Assembly: GCA_002394465.1 (NCBI GenBank)
Contig: DGTU01000139.1
Coordinates: 1 to 11,553 of the forward strand
Length of the DNA: 11,553 bases
Reading direction: 5' to 3'
DNA from: Treponema sp. UBA4328
Lineage (GTDB): Bacteria > Spirochaetota > Spirochaetia > Treponematales > Treponemataceae
Shown here: in pieces, positions 6,536 to 11,553 of the stretch
How the letters are laid out: every line of letters begins with the position of its first letter
How positions within the stretch are numbered: position 1 is the stretch's first letter
The notes under the pieces: generated by a model
Told to the model about the DNA's origin: nothing
Seen by the model: only the letters and a program-made list of their open reading frames with translations
The model's database searches: none
Made by a program: the position numbers and the translations under genes

Positions 6536-6777
6536 ATAAACGTACACATTTACAGCAATAAACGTACACATATTCAGCAATAAACGTACACATATTCAGC
6601 AATAAACGTACACATATTCAGCAATAAACGTACACATTTACAGCAATAAACGTACACATTTACAGCAATAAACGTATGCATATACAGCAATAAACGTGCA
6701 CATATTCAGCAATAAATGTATGCATATTCAGCCGATAACGTACACATATTCGACCGATAACATACACATATTCGGCC
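6536..6777. repeat. Tandem array of eleven 22-bp repeats
   Basis: Eleven head-to-tail units of exactly 22 bp (11 x 22 = 242 bp) with no spacers. The core on the plus strand is ATAAACGTACACAT followed by ATTCAGCA (type A) or TTACAGCA (type B). Units 1-6 occur in the order B-A-A-A-B-B, with A copies identical to each other and B copies identical to each other. Units 7-11 drift step by step: 7 and 9 have TATGCATA, 8 has GTGCAC, 10-11 start GATAAC and end CGACC or CGGCC. The period is not a multiple of three and stops occur in the repeats, so it is not coding. It lies between the pectinase terminator and the GT4 promoter. Possible roles include a protein-binding array, a contingency tandem repeat, or relics of a transposon end. 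Confidence 0.95.
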
Positions 6778-6824
6778 GAATATTTTCAATTAGACAGGGC
6801 TAACATACAGAAACTCGAGAATAG

Positions 6825-6847
6825 ATTGCCGGGTCAGGCCCGGCAAT
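6825..6847. repeat. REP-like extragenic palindrome
   Basis: ATTGCCGGG (6825-6833) and CCCGGCAAT (6839-6847) form a perfect 9-bp inverted repeat around the 5-nt loop TCAGG, followed by TGACAG. On the minus strand this reads CTGTCATTGCCGGGCC then TGACCCGGCAAT. This resembles the G+C-rich palindromes that are dispersed between genes in many bacterial genomes. It sits just beyond the pectinase terminator, typical for REP-type elements. It has no T-tract, so it is probably not itself an intrinsic terminator. Confidence 0.6.
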
Positions 6848-6852
6848 GACAG

Positions 6853-6888
6853 AAAAAAAGCAGCCCTGCCTTTTAGACAGGACTGCTT
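6853..6888 (-). terminator. Rho-independent terminator of the pectinase gene
   Basis: On the minus strand AAGCAGTCCTGTC pairs with GGCAGGGCTGCTT around the loop TAAAA: a 13-bp stem with two G-U pairs, running into seven consecutive T (complement of the A-run 6853-6859). It starts 22 nt after the pectinase stop codon. On the plus strand the two G-U pairs would become C-A mismatches, so the signal is oriented for the pectinase. Confidence 0.9.
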
Positions 6889-6910
6889 ATGTAAACTATA
6901 ACAGGTTCGC

Positions 6911-9900
6911 CTAGTTAATCGTTACAGTACAGGTTCCCGCCTCACTAGGCAGATTAGCCTTCACGGTTGCAGCACTCTCTGCAGTGTAAGAATAAGCGCC
7001 AACTGAAGTAGCAAATACGGAAGATCCATTTGGAGCAGAGATTCCTTTGCTTGAGTTATAAAGTGTTACAGTACTATCAGCCTTATCTTCGCTGGAATAG
7101 AATGTTCCAACCTTACTGCTGGAAGTATCACCGCTGAATGCATAAAGAATACCGGTATCAAAATAGTTATTCTCAGAATAAATAATTGAACCTGTCCTTA
7201 CGCCAACCGCATATTGCTGAGTATAATCGGGTGAAGATGATTTGTACAGGTTGTTGTACAGGTGCATTGTTGTGTAACGAACCATCGGCAATCTCTGACC
7301 GCAGTTGTAGAAGTAATTGTGATGGTAGGTAATTTTTCTATAGCCTGAGGTAACGGTAACTTTTGTACCACTTGAGTTAGTATACGTTTCAGTGCTATCT
7401 GTATTACCAATCAAAGAAGTCTTGTCGTGGTTCTTAAACTTACAGTAAGAAACAGTAATATTCTGACCATTTCCCTTAATGTCTAAAAGACCGTCATAAG
7501 TCTGCCATTTTTCTGTCGTAGTTCCGCCGGTTTTAACGTGAGAAACCGTCATTGTGTCCTGAATCGTACAATGGTCAATCCAGATGTAAGAGCAGTCTCC
7601 CTGAATTACGATTCCATCCCACTGGGCGTTGTAGCCGTCGCCGTTTTCATGATGAGGGAAAGGATCATAAGCATCCTGGATTATAAGGTTACGGAGCTGT
7701 ACGTTAGACACGCCGCTCATGCTTAAGGTTCCGCCCTTGATTCCGCTGGAAGCATCTTTACCGACAATAATCGTGTTTGACTTGATGTTAAGTTGAATCT
7801 GACTCTTGTAGGCATTGCTTAAGGCCCAGAGCTTGCTGTACAAAGTAGTATTTCCGGACCCCTCAGTTGTATTTTCAGTTTCGTCATCACTTGTCAGGGA
7901 ACAGGCTTTTGCATAGGCAGCAACCCACGCTTCATAAGTTGAATACGCTCCGCTCGATTTTGTGTTTACAAAACTGTCAAGGGCTGTTGTACTTTCACCG
8001 CTTTTAGAAGGCAGCATTCCATCAGTCATGTCAATCATACCGTCAACAATGATAAGGTAGTTGCCGCTTGAATGATTTGCCGCACTAACTAAGGCAGAAC
8101 GGGTTGAAACAGTCTGTGTAATCCAGCTTAAAGAACCGTACGCACTTGCATAGCCGACACCCGCATATCCCGTCGGAACGTCACCTGAAGAAATTGCAAG
8201 TGTACCTGTTGCACCTGAAGTGTCAGAATCAGTAATTGTTCCGCCGTCAGCTATGATGTATTCACTGGAAGAAGTACCGCCTGAACTTCCGCCGGAGCCG
8301 CCGCTTCCTTCAGCAGTTGTGGAAACCGTTATCACAATATCCTTAAAAAGCTGCTTGAAAGTTTTTCCGGAATAAGCTGCGGTTGAACTTGTGGTAAATA
8401 CAAGATTTACAGTACTACCTGCACTTACTGCATAATTTATGCCAGTCTCATTCAGAGTTATTTCTTTTCCACTTCCAAGAGAAAGCGCCGCATTTGAACC
8501 GACTGTAAGAGTTCTTGAAATATTACCTGTTGCCGATTCATTTAAACTTCCGGTAACAGATTTTATCGTAAAGTCTTCAACAGCAGTAAGGCTTAAAGTA
8601 AGGGTAAGAATTGTATCCCCTGAATTACCTGTAACAGAACCGGTTGAATAATAATGACCGGGAACACTGTTTACAGTTCCAAAGGCAGTCGTTAAAGTTC
8701 CTCCCGTTTCTGTTGAGGCTGCTGCATTTGCGGCCGTTACAATTCCAGTATCAGTGGAAGTACCTGCAGCAGAGAACGAAGAAGCAGATGACGGGAAGTA
8801 TGTTACCGTCACTTCTTTTTCCTGGCCTGAACTGCTGCCCCCGTTTCCAGGTACTACCGAAATCAAATACAGATATTCACTTCCTGTTGCCGTAAGGGCT
8901 ACGCATGAAACTCCATTGTACGTGGTCAGGTCACCTGCAGCAACTGTAATTTCTGTCGTTGCAGATGTAGCTGTAGTTGTGCCAAGCGTATAGTTTCCGT
9001 TGTACAGGGTAACGCTGACCGTATCCCCAGCACTTGCAGGAATATAAGCAATCGTTCCGCTGTTAAACTGGGCATCAGTTCCGCGGGTAGCGATTTTTCC
9101 GCTTGTGGCGTCTACATAAAGAGTTCCCGTTCCTGCAGTAGCAGCAAATGTTCCGGTTTTACCTTCATATGTAGTTCCGCTTGCAATAGTAGTAAAATCC
9201 CATTTTATTGTCGTACTTGTCGAAGTATCAGGTTCCGTAAAGGCATTGTTCTTTGAAGCATCTGCTGAAGCAGAGAATTCACTTTCAAGTGAAGTCAGGC
9301 TCCATACGGAAGAATTAGTCTGATATGCTTCATAGTCAACATTGTAGAGACGGTTCAGAATTGCATAACGGCCGTTATACTCAACAGCATAAAGAGCATC
9401 CGTAATTTCGCCTGCATATTCAGTCGTTACCGGCGTAATTCCAGTGTTGCCGTATGTCTTCCAGCCTACATTTACATTTCCATCACTGTCTTTTTCAATA
9501 AATCGCGGATATTTCGCATCCGTTGCCACCCAAAGAGAAGCGTCAACTTTTGCAGAAGAATCAAATGTACTGTTGATAAATGCAACCTGATCATAAGTTG
9601 TTTTTGAAGGAGAAGATTTTGCATTTGAAGAGGCGAGGCGTGAAAGATAAGTCGCATTACTTCCGCCGTTACCTTTTATTGTTGAATTTAAGAATACATA
9701 TCCCTTTCCAACAGTTGATGCGCCTACAGTTCCGACTCTTGTTTCCGTAAGATAGGCTGACTTTTCTGTTAAAATTGATTCAATTTCACATTCCTCAAAA
9801 AGAGCGGCGGTCGCACTGCCCCAGATAAAGTCAACATCACCTTCAATGTGGCTCTTATAGAACCAAGCTCGTCCTGAATTCAAAAGAATTGTGTCCTGCT

Positions 9901-11553
9901 TAGAAACAAAACTGCAGTTATATGCTGCAAGGTTTCCACTTGTATAGAATGTCAGAGCCTCTGCCTGGTATTCACTTGCAGCATGTAAACCGTCTGCTGT
10001 GTACGAAACATTTCTTTCAGTAAGGTTTTTTATCGTAATGTTTTCAAGAGTAAGGTCACCGCTTCCCTTGTAATAGAATACTGCACGAGTATGAGTAGAA
10101 TTGTTCATATATACGTTGTTAACGTATTCAATTACAACATCACTTCCGTAAGTTTCACTTCCCTGACCTTTAATGACTACGTTTGCACCGCTGCTCTGTA
10201 CTGAAATCAATTCATAGTAAGGATCTTCAGTTGCTGCAACGTCAATTTCATAAGTTCCGCTTGATTTCTTTCCCACAGCACACAAAGCTCCGTATACAGA
10301 GAAGAAGTCTGCGTCGGTTGAAGACGTATCATTGCTTACAGTTATTGCTGATGATGTAGAAATTGACGGACTGCTCTTTGTCGTAAATGTCCATCCGCTT
10401 GAGCCTGAGAAGCCGTTCCATGCAGTTCCGCCAACAAGAGTTCCGCTTGTGGTAATTGCAGACTTATCAATCTCAACATAATAGCCTGTTCCATATGAAA
10501 GTTTTGTTGCACTTGAACTGCCGTTATAATGCGGCTGAATATAAACAGAATTTCCGCTTACCCGGACAAGCTGCTGATTACCTGTATTAATGGAATATCC
10601 TGATTGAGTTGACTGTGTATCATCACTTGTCGGAAGGATATTGATTGTATCAACAAGGGTTCCGCTTGAAGTGTAGATTTTTACAGACTTACCGGAAACG
10701 AGTGTCGGAGTACTTGTAAATGTTAAAATAAGCTGTGTATCAGCATAAGCGGCAGTTTCACCCTTTGCCGGATACAAGGCAGGCTTTGAAGTATTATTCG
10801 GATCCTTCGGCACGCTCACCTGTACGGTCTTTGATACACTGTTTGTTCCGTCGCTTACGATAACCTTTACGGTTACAGTGTGAGCAGAAGAAGTTGTATT
10901 TGTGCCCTTAATTGTTACAGATGATGAAGAAGCACTGCCGTTAATTTCAGCATAATCGCTTCCGTCAGTAATTGCCCAGCTGTAAGTTACAGTTGCAGGA
11001 TTACCGTTCTTTGAAACGTCTGCTGTCAGAGTTGTAGTTCCGTCACATGCATCAAGGCTTGTAGTTCCGCTGACTGCAACGGAGGTTACCTTTGCAGGCT
11101 GGATTGTTACATTGCAGGTTGCAGGCTTTTCAACTCCGCCATAGCTTACCTTAACGCTTGCAGTTACGGTCTTTGAACTTGTGGTAGTGTTTGCTGCCTG
11201 AAGGATGCTTTTATTGTCGCCGGTAAATACAAGAGCAGAACGTGGACGCGCTTCTAAGGTACCCGGCACTTTAAGGTCCGCATATTCATAAGAAGAAAGA
11301 GCCCAGTCACTTACGGTAAAGTCGCTTTCATTAAGGGAGCCTGTGTATGTGGCAGTCGGAGTCAGTACGACAGTACCGTCCGGAGCTACGGTTGAAGTAC
11401 TTGCGTCGAGTGTAAGTGCTGTAAGTGCGTTTTCAATATGTGTTCCTACAGCCGCAACAGATACGGTACAGGTTTCTTCTTTTGTGGTCGTTCCGTAAAC
11501 AGCACTAACCTTTACGGTAACCTCATGTGCTGAAGAATCAGTATTTTTGCCTG
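6911..11553 (-). CDS. Multidomain secreted pectinase: Ig-like repeats, CE8 pectin methylesterase, PL1 pectate lyase (5' end outside window)
   Basis: At least 1546 residues; the frame stays open to the right edge, so the GTG at 11269 is internal and not a start. Order: three Ig-like repeats (11553 to about 10811; shared NT.SSAHTVTVKV-type strands), a Big_5-like domain opening LYPAKGE (about 10780-10376), CE8 esterase (about 10372-9290), a beta module WDFTTIASG...LYLISVVPG (9202-8849), another beta module (8824-8315), a Gly/Ser linker (8308-8264) and a PL1 lyase (8263-6914). Numbering from 11269, CE8 has Q435 (QAEAL), Q458/D459 (KQDTI), nucleophile D480 (GDVDFIWG) and R544. PL1 has WIDH (1230-1233), calcium-type acids D1259/D1263 in YDGLLDIKG, and R1326/R1331 in RLPMVR. 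The esterase should remove methyl groups and the lyase cut the exposed polygalacturonate. The Ser/Thr/Gly-rich composition fits secretion; no sorting signal is seen at the C-terminus. Confidence 0.93.
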   Translation of the reverse strand, partial: GKNTDSSAHEVTVKVSAVYGTTTKEETCTVSVAAVGTHIENALTALTLDASTSTVAPDGTVVLTPTATYTGSLNESDFTVSDWALSSYEYADLKVPGTLEARPRSALVFTGDNKSILQAANTTTSSKTVTASVKVSYGGVEKPATCNVTIQPAKVTSVAVSGTTSLDACDGTTTLTADVSKNGNPATVTYSWAITDGSDYAEINGSASSSSVTIKGTNTTSSAHTVTVKVIVSDGTNSVSKTVQVSVPKDPNNTSKPALYPAKGETAAYADTQLILTFTSTPTLVSGKSVKIYTSSGTLVDTINILPTSDDTQSTQSGYSINTGNQQLVRVSGNSVYIQPHYNGSSSATKLSYGTGYYVEIDKSAITTSGTLVGGTAWNGFSGSSGWTFTTKSSPSISTSSAITVSNDTSSTDADFFSVYGALCAVGKKSSGTYEIDVAATEDPYYELISVQSSGANVVIKGQGSETYGSDVVIEYVNNVYMNNSTHTRAVFYYKGSGDLTLENITIKNLTERNVSYTADGLHAASEYQAEALTFYTSGNLAAYNCSFVSKQDTILLNSGRAWFYKSHIEGDVDFIWGSATAALFEECEIESILTEKSAYLTETRVGTVGASTVGKGYVFLNSTIKGNGGSNATYLSRLASSNAKSSPSKTTYDQVAFINSTFDSSAKVDASLWVATDAKYPRFIEKDSDGNVNVGWKTYGNTGITPVTTEYAGEITDALYAVEYNGRYAILNRLYNVDYEAYQTNSSVWSLTSLESEFSASADASKNNAFTEPDTSTSTTIKWDFTTIASGTTYEGKTGTFAATAGTGTLYVDATSGKIATRGTDAQFNSGTIAYIPASAGDTVSVTLYNGNYTLGTTTATSATTEITVAAGDLTTYNGVSCVALTATGSEYLYLISVVPGNGGSSSGQEKEVTVTYFPSSASSFSAAGTSTDTGIVTAANAAASTETGGTLTTAFGTVNSVPGHYYSTGSVTGNSGDTILTLTLSLTAVEDFTIKSVTGSLNESATGNISRTLTVGSNAALSLGSGKEITLNETGINYAVSAGSTVNLVFTTSSTAAYSGKTFKQLFKDIVITVSTTAEGSGGSGGSSGGTSSSEYIIADGGTITDSDTSGATGTLAISSGDVPTGYAGVGYASAYGSLSWITQTVSTRSALVSAANHSSGNYLIIVDGMIDMTDGMLPSKSGESTTALDSFVNTKSSGAYSTYEAWVAAYAKACSLTSDDETENTTEGSGNTTLYSKLWALSNAYKSQIQLNIKSNTIIVGKDASSGIKGGTLSMSGVSNVQLRNLIIQDAYDPFPHHENGDGYNAQWDGIVIQGDCSYIWIDHCTIQDTMTVSHVKTGGTTTEKWQTYDGLLDIKGNGQNITVSYCKFKNHDKTSLIGNTDSTETYTNSSGTKVTVTSGYRKITYHHNYFYNCGQRLPMVRYTTMHLYNNLYKSSSPDYTQQYAVGVRTGSIIYSENNYFDTGILYAFSGDTSSSKVGTFYSSEDKADSTVTLYNSSKGISAPNGSSVFATSVGAYSYTAESAATVKANLPSEAGTCTVTIN

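Noticed and set aside
6443..6571. Minus-strand 42-codon open frame next to the repeat array
   Set aside because: The first dozen codons are repeat sequence, there is no ribosome binding site, and the product resembles nothing I know.
6536..6777. CRISPR array
   Set aside because: The 22-bp units are directly abutted with no unique spacers, and no cas genes are nearby.
6536..6777. Iteron-type replication origin
   Set aside because: Unit length and number fit, but there is no rep gene, no DnaA box cluster and all neighbours are ordinary chromosomal genes.
7198..9657. Several open frames of 60-90 codons on both strands inside the pectinase
   Set aside because: They overlap the verified CE8/PL1 frame and have low-complexity shadow composition without ribosome binding sites.
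11267..11269. GTG as the start of the pectinase
   Set aside because: The frame remains open with the same Ig-like repeat pattern up to 11553, and no signal peptide or SD follows from this GTG.

Overview
The window looks like a chromosomal segment from a host-associated Gram-negative bacterium. The best guess is a gut or rumen Treponema-like spirochaete. That guess rests on gene content (a very large secreted pectinase with Ig-like repeats, a two-component system, surface-glycan glycosyltransferases), on several promoters placed right at start codons, and on moderate, uneven base composition. No rRNA or other taxonomic marker is present, so it is inference only.

Layout. Positions 1-209 (minus) hold the 5' end of a secreted protein with a good Shine-Dalgarno site. 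Positions 210-341 are a divergent regulatory region. Positions 342-2263 (plus) are a PhoB/OmpR-type response regulator and its membrane histidine kinase, translationally coupled through a TTG start. Positions 2331-5046 (plus) are a two-gene operon: a polytopic GT-C-like membrane protein and a GT4 glycosyltransferase. Positions 5018-6386 (minus) are a damaged pair: a GT4 glycosyltransferase lacking its C-terminus runs out of frame into the C-terminal third of a GT32-like sugar transferase. This looks like a deletion scar. Positions 6404-6910 are intergenic, with eleven tandem 22-bp repeats (6536-6777), a REP-like palindrome (6825-6847) and a rho-independent terminator (6853-6888). Positions 6911-11553 (minus) encode at least 1546 residues of a pectinase that continues past the window: Ig-like repeats, a CE8 pectin methylesterase, two beta-rich accessory modules and a PL1 pectate lyase.

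How the parts work together. The pectinase combines de-esterification (CE8) with calcium-dependent cleavage of the exposed polygalacturonate (PL1), which suits a pectin-degrading lifestyle. The glycosyltransferases probably belong to a surface polysaccharide locus. It is visibly more A+T-rich than the flanking genes and shows two apparent deletions. The signal for the two-component system cannot be told from sequence. A 10-bp-spaced direct repeat just upstream of the regulator's -10 element suggests autoregulation.

The most notable observations are the glycosyltransferase deletion scars, three genes whose -10 elements sit so close to the start codon that the mRNAs may be leaderless, the 22-bp tandem array with a one-sided decay gradient, and the CE8-PL1 architecture. 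I did not find a clear-cut new defence or mobile system.
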